From: Aeromicrobium ginsengisoli
GTDB lineage: Bacteria; Actinomycetota; Actinomycetes; Propionibacteriales; Nocardioidaceae
Reading direction: 5' to 3'
Length of the DNA stretch: 64,000 nt
NCBI RefSeq assembly: GCF_004134905.2
Contig: NZ_SDPQ02000002.1
Coordinates: 372,001-436,000, forward strand
Shown: positions 24,734 through 33,279 of the stretch, in pieces
How the letters are laid out: every line of letters begins with the position of its first letter
How positions within the stretch are numbered: the first letter of the stretch is position 1
Notes under the pieces: generated by a model
Databases searched by the model: none
Told to the model about the DNA's origin: nothing
Seen by the model: the letters and a program-made list of their open reading frames with translations, nothing else
Position numbers and translations under genes: made by a program

Positions 24734-25510
24734 TCAGTCGAGCTTCTCGAACAGGTCCTCGACGGACTCGCCGCCGGCCATGAGGTCGAGCACCTCGTCC
24801 CGGGTCCGTTCACCCCGCGCCCACTGGTCGGCGACCTGCCCTTGGATGAGGACAGTGAAGCGGTCGCCGATGGACAAGGCGTGGCTGGCGTTGTGCGTGA
24901 TGAGCACGACGGCCAGTCCACGGCTGCGAGCGGAGTCGATCTGCTTGAGGACGACGCTGGCCTCCTTCACGCCCAGAGCGGACGTGGGCTCGTCGAGGAT
25001 CAGCACCTTCGCGCCGAAGTGGATCGCGCGGGCGATTCCGAGAGCCTGCCGTTCGCCCCCGGAGAGCGTGCCCACGAGCTGGTTGGCGTCGGTCACGCGG
25101 GTGATCCCCATGGCGTGGACCTCGTCCAGTGCGGTCGCCCGGGCGCGTGCCGCGTCGAACCGGCGGAACGGTCCCCACCCCTTGTTTGGCTCCCGCCCGA
25201 GGTAGAAGTTCCGGGCCACGCTCATCAGCGGGATCATCCCGACGTCCTGGTGCACCGTGGCGATCCCGAGGTCCTGCGCCTGGCGCGGGCCGGCCAGCGT
25301 CACGGGTTCGCCGTCCACGAGGAGACGGCCGCTGCTCGGCACGTAGACGCCGGACATGACCTTGATCAGCGTCGACTTCCCGGCGCCGTTGTCACCGAGC
25401 AGGCAGTGGACTTCTCCGGCGTGGAGCTCCATCGACGCGTGCTGGAGGGCGTGGGTGCTGCCGAACGCCTTGCTGACGTCCTCCAGCTCCATGGTTGGTG
25501 TCGTGTTCAC
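24734..25510 (-). CDS. Sugar-type ABC transporter ATPase, single nucleotide-binding domain
   Basis: This 258-residue ATPase has Walker A LLGDNGAGKST, signature LSGGERQALGIARAI and Walker B VLILDEPTSALG followed by LITHNASHAL. It resembles one half of the double-domain RbsA/XylG proteins, as in FrcA-like systems, so two copies should serve one permease dimer. The GTG start at 25510 overlaps the permease stop by 4 bases. It works with the permease and binding lipoprotein encoded just upstream. Confidence 0.9.
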   Translation of the reverse strand: MNTTPTMELEDVSKAFGSTHALQHASMELHAGEVHCLLGDNGAGKSTLIKVMSGVYVPSSGRLLVDGEPVTLAGPRQAQDLGIATVHQDVGMIPLMSVARNFYLGREPNKGWGPFRRFDAARARATALDEVHAMGITRVTDANQLVGTLSGGERQALGIARAIHFGAKVLILDEPTSALGVKEASVVLKQIDSARSRGLAVVLITHNASHALSIGDRFTVLIQGQVADQWARGERTRDEVLDLMAGGESVEDLFEKLD

Positions 25511-26598
25511 GCCTGCACCCTTCTCTTGATGGTGGTCCTCGGAGCGCTGGCAGGGATCGAGGACGCCTGCCGCAGCGCCGCCTTGCGGACGAAGTCGTTG
25601 GCGAGCACCGCGACGATCAGCAGTCCGCCGATGAAGGTGGACAGCCAGTCGGTCGTCCACCCGGTGTAGAACAGCCCGATGTTGACCATGCCGTACGTGA
25701 TGGTGCCCAGGACGACGCCTTGGACGGTGCCGTAGCCACCGACGAGCAGGACTCCTCCGATGACGGCCACGATGGGTGCCTGGAAGACGAAGCCTTGCCC
25801 CTGCACCGCGTTGCCGGAGTTGAACAACGCGGCCTGGAGCGCCCCGACGATCGCCGCGGCCACGCCGGTCGTGACGAAGAGTGCGAGCCGCACCTTCTGG
25901 GTCGGTACGCCGGCCTTGATCGCGCCGTCGAGATTGCCGCCGGTCGCGTAGATCCAGCTGCCGATGCTCATGCGGCTCAGCACCCAGTACGCGATGAGGC
26001 CGAGGACGAGGCACCACACGACGGTGACGTTGAGGTCGCCGAACGTCGCGCCGAAGACGTTGCCCCAGAACCCCGTGATGTCGACCGACACCGTGCTGGT
26101 GCCGGCCAGGGCACGGGACAGTCCGAGCGCCAGGCCGAGCAGCACGTAGTTGGCAGCCAGCGTGACGATGAAGGACGGCAGCCCCGTGCTGTTGACGAGC
26201 ATGCCGTTGAACAGCCCGACCAGCACGCCGATCGCCAGGCACATGAGGAAGACCAGCGGGACGGGAAGGTCGTACACCGTGACGCCCAGTGCCATCGTGA
26301 TGCTCGATGCGCCGACCACGGACCCGACCGACAGATCGAACTCTCCCGCGATCATCAGCAAGCCGACCGGGATGGCGATGAGCGCGAGCTCCGCGGACGC
26401 GTTCAGCCAGCCCGATGTGGCAGCCAGCGTCAGGAAGCCCTTGTCGCCGGCCGTGATGGAGAAGAAGGCGAACACGGCCAGGGCCGACAGCATGGCCCCG
26501 AGTTGTGTGGCTTGGTAGAGCCGGGCGATGTGCTGACGCTTGCGCCGTACGCCGAGCTGGGGCTCGGGCACGATGCTGATGGTCTCGGCCGTCTGCAT
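25507..26598 (-). CDS. Ribose-type ABC transporter permease
   Basis: This 363-residue BPD_transp_2 permease has about ten membrane segments. The diagnostic stretch is LLMIAGEFDLSVGSVVGASS (residues about 80-100), like the GGIDLSVG motif of RbsC. Later comes YATGGNLDGAIKAGVPTQKV, the conserved cytoplasmic loop before the last helices. The ATG overlaps the binding-protein stop by one base (TGATG). The N-terminal 30 residues are hydrophilic and cytoplasmic. The sugar cannot be named from sequence. Confidence 0.92.
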   Translation of the reverse strand: MQTAETISIVPEPQLGVRRKRQHIARLYQATQLGAMLSALAVFAFFSITAGDKGFLTLAATSGWLNASAELALIAIPVGLLMIAGEFDLSVGSVVGASSITMALGVTVYDLPVPLVFLMCLAIGVLVGLFNGMLVNSTGLPSFIVTLAANYVLLGLALGLSRALAGTSTVSVDITGFWGNVFGATFGDLNVTVVWCLVLGLIAYWVLSRMSIGSWIYATGGNLDGAIKAGVPTQKVRLALFVTTGVAAAIVGALQAALFNSGNAVQGQGFVFQAPIVAVIGGVLLVGGYGTVQGVVLGTITYGMVNIGLFYTGWTTDWLSTFIGGLLIVAVLANDFVRKAALRQASSIPASAPRTTIKRRVQA

Positions 26599-27602
26599 CA
26601 GGACGCTCCCCGGACGCCGCGGTGCGCCTTCTGCACGGCGAGCACGCGGTCGACGTTGTCCTTCGTGATGACCTGCGGGCCCGAGTCGATGGCGTTGATG
26701 GGACGCAGGCCGTACTCCAGCCACTGGTACGCCTGGAGGATCCCGTAGTAGCCCTGGAGGTAGGGCTGCTGGTCGAGCGCGAACAGCAGCTTGCCGGACT
26801 TCACGGACTCGAGGACGTTCGTCGAGATGTCGACCGTGCCGACCTTGACCTTGTCGCCCATGCCGGCCTGGTCGGCGGCCGCGAGTGCTGCCGTGGCGAT
26901 CGACGAGCCGAGCGTGAGGACGCTGTCGACGTCCTTGTTGGCGTTCAACGCTCCGGCGATGCTCTGCCGGACCTTCTCCTCGTTGCTGGCGTCCTCGGTC
27001 GGGATCGTGAGGATCTTGCCCTTGCCGCCGGCGTCGGTGATCTCCTTGAGGAAGCCGTTGCAGCGTTGCTCCAGGACCGGGTTGCCGGCGATCTGGTTGA
27101 CGCAGATCGCATTCGTCGCGCCCTCCTTGACGGCGACCTTGCCGGCCTCCTGGCCCATCGCGGTCGGGTTCTCGCCGATGAAGCCGAGGGCGCCGAGCTT
27201 CTGCCACGCGTCGCGTCCGGAGTTGGTCACGAACACGGGGATGCCCTTGGCCACGGCCTGCTTGATCAGCGGCTCGAGCGTCTCGGGGAAGTAGTCACCG
27301 ATGATGAGGGCGTCGGGCTTCTTGCCGATTGCCGCACGGGTCAGGCGTTCGTACGTGGGCACGAGGTCGGTGTAGTCCTTCGAGGCGGTGTACTCGTAAT
27401 CGATGCCGAGGTCCTTCGCGGCGGCGTCGCTGCCCTGCTTGAACGAACCGAAGAAGGGGTCTGAGACCGGCCCGGAGATGTCGATGATCGTGTAGTTCGA
27501 CGAGGCCTTGGCCTTGCCGTCCGACGATGCCGCGCATCCTGTGGTGACTCCGAGGAGCAGCAGTCCTGTGATGGGCAGGACGAGTGCCTTCTTGATGTTC
27601 AT
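26598..27602 (-). CDS. Sugar-binding lipoprotein (periplasmic-binding-protein 4 type)
   Basis: This 334-residue lipoprotein has signal and lipobox VTTGC (Cys at residue 23). The mature protein has the ribose-binding fold: ISGPVSDPFFGSFKQGSDAA at the start of lobe 1, ALIIGDYFPETLEPLIKQAV, and IPVFVTNSGRD. The sequence LGFIGENPTAMGQEAGKVAV crosses to lobe 2. GTVDISTNVLESVKSGKLLF and ALDQQPYLQGYYG are standard C-terminal landmarks. It is the second gene of the operon, after the serine hydrolase. Confidence 0.92.
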   Translation of the reverse strand: MNIKKALVLPITGLLLLGVTTGCAASSDGKAKASSNYTIIDISGPVSDPFFGSFKQGSDAAAKDLGIDYEYTASKDYTDLVPTYERLTRAAIGKKPDALIIGDYFPETLEPLIKQAVAKGIPVFVTNSGRDAWQKLGALGFIGENPTAMGQEAGKVAVKEGATNAICVNQIAGNPVLEQRCNGFLKEITDAGGKGKILTIPTEDASNEEKVRQSIAGALNANKDVDSVLTLGSSIATAALAAADQAGMGDKVKVGTVDISTNVLESVKSGKLLFALDQQPYLQGYYGILQAYQWLEYGLRPINAIDSGPQVITKDNVDRVLAVQKAHRGVRGAS

Positions 27603-27645
27603 CTTTCTCCTTCTTGGGGGGACATGGTGGGTGTACGTCGGGTGG

Positions 27646-28821
27646 TCACAGCGCTTCGCGAATCGCGGTCAGGACGCGCGTCACGCGGCTGTGAGGTGTG
27701 GGGCGAAGCTCGGGGCGACCCCCGAGATAGGCCACCACCGTCCGGCTGTCGGGATCGGCGAACGCGATGCTGCCGGTGTAGCCGTCATGGCCGAAGCTCG
27801 TCGGGCCCAGCATCGGCTGACGCGGGGACGACATCTGGAAGATCCCGCCGAACCTCGACGCCTGATCGCGCAGGACGTGGTCGGGTCCGTCATGGACGGG
27901 CGACGTCACCGTGTGAAGCGTCTCGGGAGAGATCAGCTGCTGCGGTCCGCCGAGAGCGATGGCATAGCACCTCGCGAGAGAGGAGGCATTGCTGACGAAG
28001 GAGACCGCCGGGATGTCGGCCTGCCAGATGGCCGGTCCGTCGAGGTCGTCGAGGAGGGGGTTCGTCGTGGCTCGGGTCGCGAAGGTCGGGGCGGAGGCCA
28101 TCAGGGTCTCGCGCCATCCGTCGTCGTCGAACGCGGGCGCGAGACGGAGCCGGGGCAGGACCCGGGCGAGCTCGGCGTCGGGGACCCCGAACCAGGCGTC
28201 GAGGTTCAGGGGGTTGCCGATCCGCTGCCGAAAGAACTCGCCGGGAAGCAGCCCCGAAATCCGGTGGACGACCTCGCCGATCAGGTAGCCGATCGTGATC
28301 GGGTGGTATCCGTGGCGCGTTCCCGGCTCCCACACCGGCGCCTGCGCGGCGAGCGTGCTGACGCAGAGATCCCAGTCGAGCAGGTCGGCGATCTTCATGA
28401 CGCGCTCGAACGCAGGCAGGCCCGCGCGATGGCTCAGCAGGCAGCCGACCGTGATGGACTCCTTGCCTGCGGCACCGAACTCGGGCCAGTAGTCGGCCAC
28501 GGGGCGGTCGAGGTCCAGTGCCGCGTCCTCGACCAGCAGGGCGACGCACAACCCGAGGACTCCCTTGCTCACCGAGAACGTCATGGCCAGGTCGTGGGTG
28601 CTCTGCAGGCGGGTCCGGTCCCGGTCGACGTGACCGGCCGCGACGTCGACGACGAAGCTGCCGTCGTGCCAGACCGCGAGCTGGAAGCCGAGGTCGTCCC
28701 CGGCGGAGATGTTGCTGGCTGCCACGTCGACGACCCGCTGGAACCCGGGCGCCACCGTCCCGGTGAAGAGCGGGTCGGGCGCAGAGCCTGCGGGGGAAGG
28801 AGGTTGCGTGAGGGCGGTCAC
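27646..28821 (-). CDS. Class C beta-lactamase-like serine hydrolase
   Basis: This 391-residue protein is of the beta-lactamase/esterase EstB group. The catalytic Ser-x-x-Lys is FSVSKGVLG (residues about 79-87). The Tyr motif is GYHPITIGYLIGEV, and a C-terminal FGHDGYTGSIAFADP supplies the usual HxG-like element. No clear signal peptide is present, so it is probably cytoplasmic. The GTG at 28821 was chosen because it matches the fold's normal N-terminus and lies just beside the operator. It heads the operon, so it may hydrolyse the imported compound, perhaps an ester. The substrate is unknown. Confidence 0.82.
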   Translation of the reverse strand: MTALTQPPSPAGSAPDPLFTGTVAPGFQRVVDVAASNISAGDDLGFQLAVWHDGSFVVDVAAGHVDRDRTRLQSTHDLAMTFSVSKGVLGLCVALLVEDAALDLDRPVADYWPEFGAAGKESITVGCLLSHRAGLPAFERVMKIADLLDWDLCVSTLAAQAPVWEPGTRHGYHPITIGYLIGEVVHRISGLLPGEFFRQRIGNPLNLDAWFGVPDAELARVLPRLRLAPAFDDDGWRETLMASAPTFATRATTNPLLDDLDGPAIWQADIPAVSFVSNASSLARCYAIALGGPQQLISPETLHTVTSPVHDGPDHVLRDQASRFGGIFQMSSPRQPMLGPTSFGHDGYTGSIAFADPDSRTVVAYLGGRPELRPTPHSRVTRVLTAIREAL

Positions 28822-28841
28822 AGTGAGAACCTTGCAGGACC

Positions 28842-28872
28842 TATTTATGTTCAGCAAGGAACAAAAATAAAT
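28842..28872. promoter_or_regulatory. AT-rich operator between ROK gene and transporter operon
   Basis: GTTC-AGCAAG-GAAC (28849-28862) is flanked by TATTTAT on the left and ATAAAT on the right, making an AT-rich, roughly symmetrical site in very GC-rich surroundings. It lies between divergent starts (28821 and 28904), as expected for a ROK regulator of the XylR/NagC kind. Confidence 0.6.
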
Positions 28873-28903
28873 CCGCAAGAAATTCGCCGTCGAAAGGGAC
28901 CTG

Positions 28904-30085
28904 ATGGCGCAGAATCGACGGCGGGTCGGCGTCGAGTTCATCGCCCAGCAACCGGTGAGTCTGCGGACGCCCGCCACCGCGCTCATGAACCATCTGGCGG
29001 CCCGGACGCCCCAGACACGCGCCGAGATCATGGACTCCCTGGGGTGGTCACGGACGACGTTGTCGAGGATCGTGTCGCTCCTCATGGACGGCGGCCTGCT
29101 CAACGAGGAGCCGGGGCCGGCCCACGGCCGAGGACGTCCCGTGTCCCGGCTCAGCCTGAACCCCGCCGCTGGGCGCGTCGTGGGGATCGACATCGGGTTC
29201 CGTTCGATCAGGACCCTCATCGCGGCTGTCGACCACTCCGTCGTGGCATTCGACGAGCGGTCGCTGTCGGAGTTCGTCGAGCAGGACGAGGCGCTCGAGG
29301 TCGCCCGGGAGATGATCGATGCCCTGCTCGCTGAGCAGAAGACGGACTGGGCCGAGATCGTCGGAGCAGGCATCGCGGTCGGTGCCCCGATCGAGCGCGG
29401 AAGCAATGCCGTTGCGCTGGGCGGAAGCCTGCAGCTGCGGTGGCGCGGCGACCTGCTCGAGACCGCGGCCCGGCACCTGCCCTGCCCCAGCTACATCGGC
29501 AACGACTCGCGGCTGTCGGCTCATGCCGAGATGCTGTGGGGTGCCGGGCGCGACCTCGGCTCGTTCCTCTACCTCAAGCTCCACTCCGGGACGGGTGGTT
29601 CCCTCGTGCTCGACCGGCGCATCGTGACCGGGTCGACCGGCGCGGCCGGAGAAGTCGGGCACGTCATCATCGACCCCGACGGGCTGATGTGCCGGTGTGG
29701 CAACCGCGGATGTCTGGAGACCGTTGCGGGGGTGCCCGCGCTGCTCGACTCCGTCAGCCGCCGCTATCCGCAGGCACCCACCTGGGCCGACTTCCGCGGG
29801 CTGCTGGCAGATGGCGATGCGACTGCGGTCGGCGTCATGGAGGGCGCGTTCCAAGCGGTCGGACTCGCCACGGCATCGCTCGTCAACGTGTTCAACCCGG
29901 AGGCAGTCGTGCTCGGCGGCGCCCTGAGTCGCGCGTACCCGCCAGGCGCGCAGGTCATCCAGGAGAACCTGCGTCGTCACTGCCTGCCGGTCAACGGTCA
30001 CGTCGACGTACGCATGGGCGCGATCGATCGTCGGGCCGGAGCACTCGGCGCCGTCGGCCTGGTCCTGACCCACGGAGTCGTGTGA
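28904..30085 (+). CDS. ROK-family transcriptional regulator
   Basis: This 393-residue protein has an N-terminal winged HTH (residues about 22-80: LAARTPQTRAEIMDSLGWSR, then TTLSRIVSLLMDGGLL) and a ROK sugar-kinase-like domain. VVGIDIGFRSIRTLI is the phosphate-1-like strand. GNDSRLSAHAEMLWGAG and HSGTGGSLVLDRRIVTGSTG follow. The zinc site is MCRCGNRGCLE. It probably represses the divergent serine hydrolase/ABC operon until a sugar or sugar derivative binds. Length and domain order are normal. Confidence 0.92.
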   Translation: MAQNRRRVGVEFIAQQPVSLRTPATALMNHLAARTPQTRAEIMDSLGWSRTTLSRIVSLLMDGGLLNEEPGPAHGRGRPVSRLSLNPAAGRVVGIDIGFRSIRTLIAAVDHSVVAFDERSLSEFVEQDEALEVAREMIDALLAEQKTDWAEIVGAGIAVGAPIERGSNAVALGGSLQLRWRGDLLETAARHLPCPSYIGNDSRLSAHAEMLWGAGRDLGSFLYLKLHSGTGGSLVLDRRIVTGSTGAAGEVGHVIIDPDGLMCRCGNRGCLETVAGVPALLDSVSRRYPQAPTWADFRGLLADGDATAVGVMEGAFQAVGLATASLVNVFNPEAVVLGGALSRAYPPGAQVIQENLRRHCLPVNGHVDVRMGAIDRRAGALGAVGLVLTHGVV

Positions 30086-30149
30086 AGGTCAGGTCAGGCC
30101 TTCATCTCACGAGGTTTCGTCATCAGGCGGCTTCGCCGCGATCGCGCCC

Positions 30150-30180
30150 CCTACTCGCAGAGCTCGTGGGGGGACCCCCA
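30150..30180. repeat. Dispersed 31-base repeat, copy 1
   Basis: This 31-base stretch is repeated exactly, in the opposite orientation, at 56379-56409. It contains TCGCAGAGCTCG and a GGGGGG/CCCCC hairpin core. A second TCGCAGAGCTCG occurs at 30200-30211. It lies in the 133-base gap between the ROK gene and purU. It may be a REP-like element. Confidence 0.75.
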
Positions 30181-30218
30181 ACCTGCCTTCGGCGCTCGCT
30201 CGCAGAGCTCGCTCGACC

Positions 30219-31064
30219 TCAGGCAAAAACCACGGTGCGGGGGCCGTTCATCAGGACGCGTGACTCGGCGTGCAGCTGCACGGCGCGCGACAGGGTCTGG
30301 GACTCGACGTCGCGACCCACCCGGGCCAGGTCGGCCGCGGTCATGCGGTGATCGACCCGCAGCACGCCCTGGTCGATGATCGGCCCCTCGTCGAGCGCCG
30401 CCGTGACGTAGTGCGCCGTGGCCCCGATCAACTTGACCCCGCGATCGTGCGCCTGCTGATAGGGCCGCGCGCCCTTGAAGCTCGGCAGGAAGCTGTGATG
30501 GATGTTGATGGCCCGGCCCTCGAGCCGCCGGCAGGTGTCGTCCGACAGGATCTGCATGTAGCGCGCGAGCACCACGAGGTCGACGTCGAGCTCGTCGACC
30601 AGGGCCAGCATGCGGGCCTCGGCGTCGGCCTTGTCGACGACCGGCACGTGGTGGAACGGCACGTCGTACGCCGCGGCGAGGCGCGCGAGGTCGGGGTGGT
30701 TCGACACGATCGCCGGGATCTCGATGTTGAGTGCCCCCGTGCTCTGCCGGTAGAGCAGGTCGTTGAGGCAGTGCCCCTCCTTGGACACCATGACCAGGGT
30801 CCGCACCGGGGTCTCGGCGACGACCAGTCGGTACGCCATGCGGTGCTCCGCGGCCAAGGGGGCGAAGCGATCGCTGAGCTCCGCGGCAGGCACGGAGCCG
30901 AGCACCGTGAAGTGCACCCGCAGGAAGAACTCGTCGTCACTCGTGTCGGAGAACTGCTGGCTGTCGAGGATGTTGCCGCCGGCCTCGGCGATCCATCGCG
31001 TGACGGCATAGACGAGCCCCGGTCGGTCGGGGCACGACAGCGTCAGGATGTTCGTCGAAGGCAC
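30219..31064 (-). CDS. purU: Formyltetrahydrofolate deformylase
   Basis: This 281-residue enzyme hydrolyses 10-formyl-THF to THF and formate, balancing one-carbon pools. An N-terminal ACT domain (ILTLSCPDRPGLVYAVTRWI) is followed by a formyltransferase-like domain with INIHHSFLPSFKGARPYQQA, where the Asn-x-His-His pattern marks PurU, and HYVTAALDEGPIIDQGV carrying the catalytic Asp. The GTG at 31064 gives the family length but lies inside a perfect hairpin. An ATG at 31103, one base after the stop of the upstream exporter gene, would add 13 residues and is a real alternative. Confidence 0.92.
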   Translation of the reverse strand: MPSTNILTLSCPDRPGLVYAVTRWIAEAGGNILDSQQFSDTSDDEFFLRVHFTVLGSVPAAELSDRFAPLAAEHRMAYRLVVAETPVRTLVMVSKEGHCLNDLLYRQSTGALNIEIPAIVSNHPDLARLAAAYDVPFHHVPVVDKADAEARMLALVDELDVDLVVLARYMQILSDDTCRRLEGRAINIHHSFLPSFKGARPYQQAHDRGVKLIGATAHYVTAALDEGPIIDQGVLRVDHRMTAADLARVGRDVESQTLSRAVQLHAESRVLMNGPRTVVFA

Positions 31065-31098
31065 CCGTCCACTGTAGGTCTGGACGGGTGCCTTCGAC
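31054..31098 (-). terminator. Perfect hairpin between exporter gene and purU
   Basis: The 18-base arms (31054-31071 and 31081-31098) pair perfectly around a 9-base loop. The hairpin begins 6 bases after the exporter stop codon on the minus strand and covers the likely purU GTG start. It may end the exporter transcript or control purU expression; no U-tract is present. Confidence 0.6.
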
Positions 31099-31104
31099 CT
31101 CATG

Positions 31105-32628
31105 TCACTCGGCCACGGGCACCGGCTGCGCGGCCGCCGGGGTCGCACCGGCGTGACCGGCGTGCGACGGCCTGGCGAAGAAGATCATCAGGACGAAGCC
31201 GACCGCGAACGCGACGACGGGCAGCACGAGGGACTGCGCCATCGCGTCCGAGAACGGTCCCTGGATCTGCTCCGGCATGCTCCGGCCCGAGGCCTGGACG
31301 GAGCTCGACGAGTCGCCGAGGCCGTTGGCCGTGAGTCGAGCCTGGATCAGTGCCGCGACGGCCGCACTGCCGAGGACCGCGCCGATCTGGCGTGTCGTGT
31401 TGTAGACGCCGGCGCCGGAACCGGCCGAGCTCATCGGCAGGTTGCGGGTCGCGGTCGCCCCGAGCGGCGCCCACATGCAGGCGTTGGAGACGCCGAACAG
31501 TGCCATGGGCAGCAGCATCTGCCAGACCGGCGTGTCGGGAGCGATGATCAACGCGAGCCACGCCATCGACACGGTCGCGGTGCCGAAGCCCACCAACGTG
31601 ATGTTGCGCGGGTGGACCTTGTCGACCAGCTTGCCCACGAACGGCGACAGCACCATCAGCACGACGGCCATCGGCGCCATCAAGAGGGCCGACTCGGTCG
31701 GGCTCCAGCCGCGGGCGCCCTGGGCGTAGAACTGGAACGGCAGTGCCATGGCGGTGATGGCCAGCGAGACCATCGCGATGCCGCCGTTGCCCAGCGAGAA
31801 GTTGCGGTCACGGAACAGCCCGAGGGGCACGAGCGGCTCCTTGCGGATGTGGCCCTGCCACCAGATGAAGGCGGCGAACACCAGGATGCCCAGGGCGATG
31901 AGCAGCGGGACGCTGATGATGCCGGAGATCTGGCCCCAGTCGTACTTCTCACCCTCCTGGATCCCGAACACGACGAGGAACACGCCGATGCCGCTCAGGG
32001 CGACGCCGAGCCAGTCGAAGCTGTGCGTGTGGGTCGGCAGGACCGGGACGAGTCGCCAGGCCAGGAAGAAGCCGACGATGCCGACCGGCACGTTGATGAA
32101 GAAGATCCACTCCCAGCCGAGGCTGTCGACCAGGACGCCGCCGAGGATCGGGCCGACGAGGGTCGCGACACCGGCGGTCGCGCCCCACAGCGCCATCGCG
32201 CTGCCGCGCTTGGCCGCGGGGAACGTGCGGGTGATGACCGCCATGGTCTGCGGCGTGATGAGCGAGGCGCCGATGCCCTGCACGACGCGAGCGAGGATCA
32301 GCATCTCGATGCTGCCGGTCAGGCCGCACCACAACGAGGCGAGCGTGAAGATGACCAGCCCGAGGAGGTAGATGTTCTTGGGCCCGAAACGGTCACCCAG
32401 TCGCCCGGTCACGAGGAGCGGGACGGCGTACGCCAGGAGATAGGCGCTGGTGACCCAGATGACGCTGTTGACGTCGGCGTCGAGGTCGGTCGAGATCGCC
32501 GGTGTCGCGACCGAGACGATCGTGTTGTCGACGAGGATCATGAAGAAGCCGATGACCATGGCCCAGAGCGCCGGCCACGGCCGGTAGTCGTCGGGCAGGT
32601 CGGTCTTCAGTGCTGGGGAGGTTGCCAC
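31105..32628 (-). CDS. MFS drug exporter, DHA2 (EmrB/QacA) type
   Basis: This 507-residue protein has 14 predicted membrane helices. WAMVIGFFMILVDNTIVSVA includes the DHA2 motif D1 in helix 1 (LD-x-T-hyd-VNVA-like). GRLGDRFGPKNIYLLGL is motif A, ARVVQGIGASLITPQTMAVI is motif B, and GPILGGVLVDSLGWEWIFFI is motif C, the antiporter signature. It is encoded directly after and overlapping (22 bases) a PadR regulator, a common drug-responsive pair. The substrate is unknown. Confidence 0.92.
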   Translation of the reverse strand: MATSPALKTDLPDDYRPWPALWAMVIGFFMILVDNTIVSVATPAISTDLDADVNSVIWVTSAYLLAYAVPLLVTGRLGDRFGPKNIYLLGLVIFTLASLWCGLTGSIEMLILARVVQGIGASLITPQTMAVITRTFPAAKRGSAMALWGATAGVATLVGPILGGVLVDSLGWEWIFFINVPVGIVGFFLAWRLVPVLPTHTHSFDWLGVALSGIGVFLVVFGIQEGEKYDWGQISGIISVPLLIALGILVFAAFIWWQGHIRKEPLVPLGLFRDRNFSLGNGGIAMVSLAITAMALPFQFYAQGARGWSPTESALLMAPMAVVLMVLSPFVGKLVDKVHPRNITLVGFGTATVSMAWLALIIAPDTPVWQMLLPMALFGVSNACMWAPLGATATRNLPMSSAGSGAGVYNTTRQIGAVLGSAAVAALIQARLTANGLGDSSSSVQASGRSMPEQIQGPFSDAMAQSLVLPVVAFAVGFVLMIFFARPSHAGHAGATPAAAQPVPVAE

Positions 32629-33173
32629 GTGAGCTCCTTGCTCTCGATGCGGGTGATGAGGGTACGGATCCAGTCGCGCTGGAACGTCGTGGTGCTGAGC
32701 AGGTAGTCGCCGCCGATCCAGTAGGCCTCGGCGAGGTCGCGTTCGCGGACCCCGTCGAGCACGGCGGCGATCTCGACGATCTCCTCGTCGAGCGCGTCGG
32801 CGTATGCCGTGAGGTCGGCGGCTGCCTGCTCGGGCGGCAGGTTGTGCGCCTCGTCGAGTGCGACGGGGAAGTGCGGGTACTCGCGGACCGGGCGGCTCAG
32901 CAGCTCCCGGATCCGGGCCGTGAGTGCCTCGCGGCCGGCTTCGGTCATGGCGTACGTCGTGCGCTCGGGCCGGTTGCCCTCACGCGTGGTGCCGGTGACC
33001 TCGAGGAGCTTGGCCGCGTGGAGCCGCTCGACCGTGTGGTAGAGCGAGCCGGGGCGGACCTTGATCATGCGGTCCTCACGGCGGTCGAGCAGCAGTTGGT
33101 ACATCTCGTAGGGATGCATCGGCCGCTCGTTGACGAGAGCGAGCGCCGCGACGGCGAGGGGGGTCAGGGTCAT
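32607..33173 (-). CDS. PadR-family transcriptional regulator
   Basis: This 188-residue regulator has the PadR winged helix at residues about 5-85: LAVAALALVNERPMHPYEMY, then RPGSLYHTVERLHAAKLLEV with the wing GNRPERTTYAMTEAGREAL. A helical C-terminal domain (Vir_act_alpha_C-like) follows. The ATG at 33173 is preceded by AAGGAG. It overlaps the exporter gene by 22 bases and probably represses the pair through palindromes just upstream. Confidence 0.9.
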   Translation of the reverse strand: MTLTPLAVAALALVNERPMHPYEMYQLLLDRREDRMIKVRPGSLYHTVERLHAAKLLEVTGTTREGNRPERTTYAMTEAGREALTARIRELLSRPVREYPHFPVALDEAHNLPPEQAAADLTAYADALDEEIVEIAAVLDGVRERDLAEAYWIGGDYLLSTTTFQRDWIRTLITRIESKELTWQPPQH

Positions 33174-33204
33174 CGATGCTCCTTCCGGTTCATTCCGCGT
33201 CAAT

Positions 33205-33243
33205 TATTCCTCATGGAATATATAGCACGACATGTGCATGTCG
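33205..33243. promoter_or_regulatory. Two palindromes upstream of padR
   Basis: TATTCC-TCAT-GGAATA (33205-33220) and CGACATG-TG-CATGTCG (33228-33243) are both perfect inverted repeats about two helical turns apart. They lie 32-70 bases upstream of the PadR start. The second carries the ACATG/CATGT wording often seen in PadR operators. Confidence 0.65.
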
Positions 33244-33279
33244 CAACCAAGTCTGGCGACCGGGTGCGACAGAACCGCG

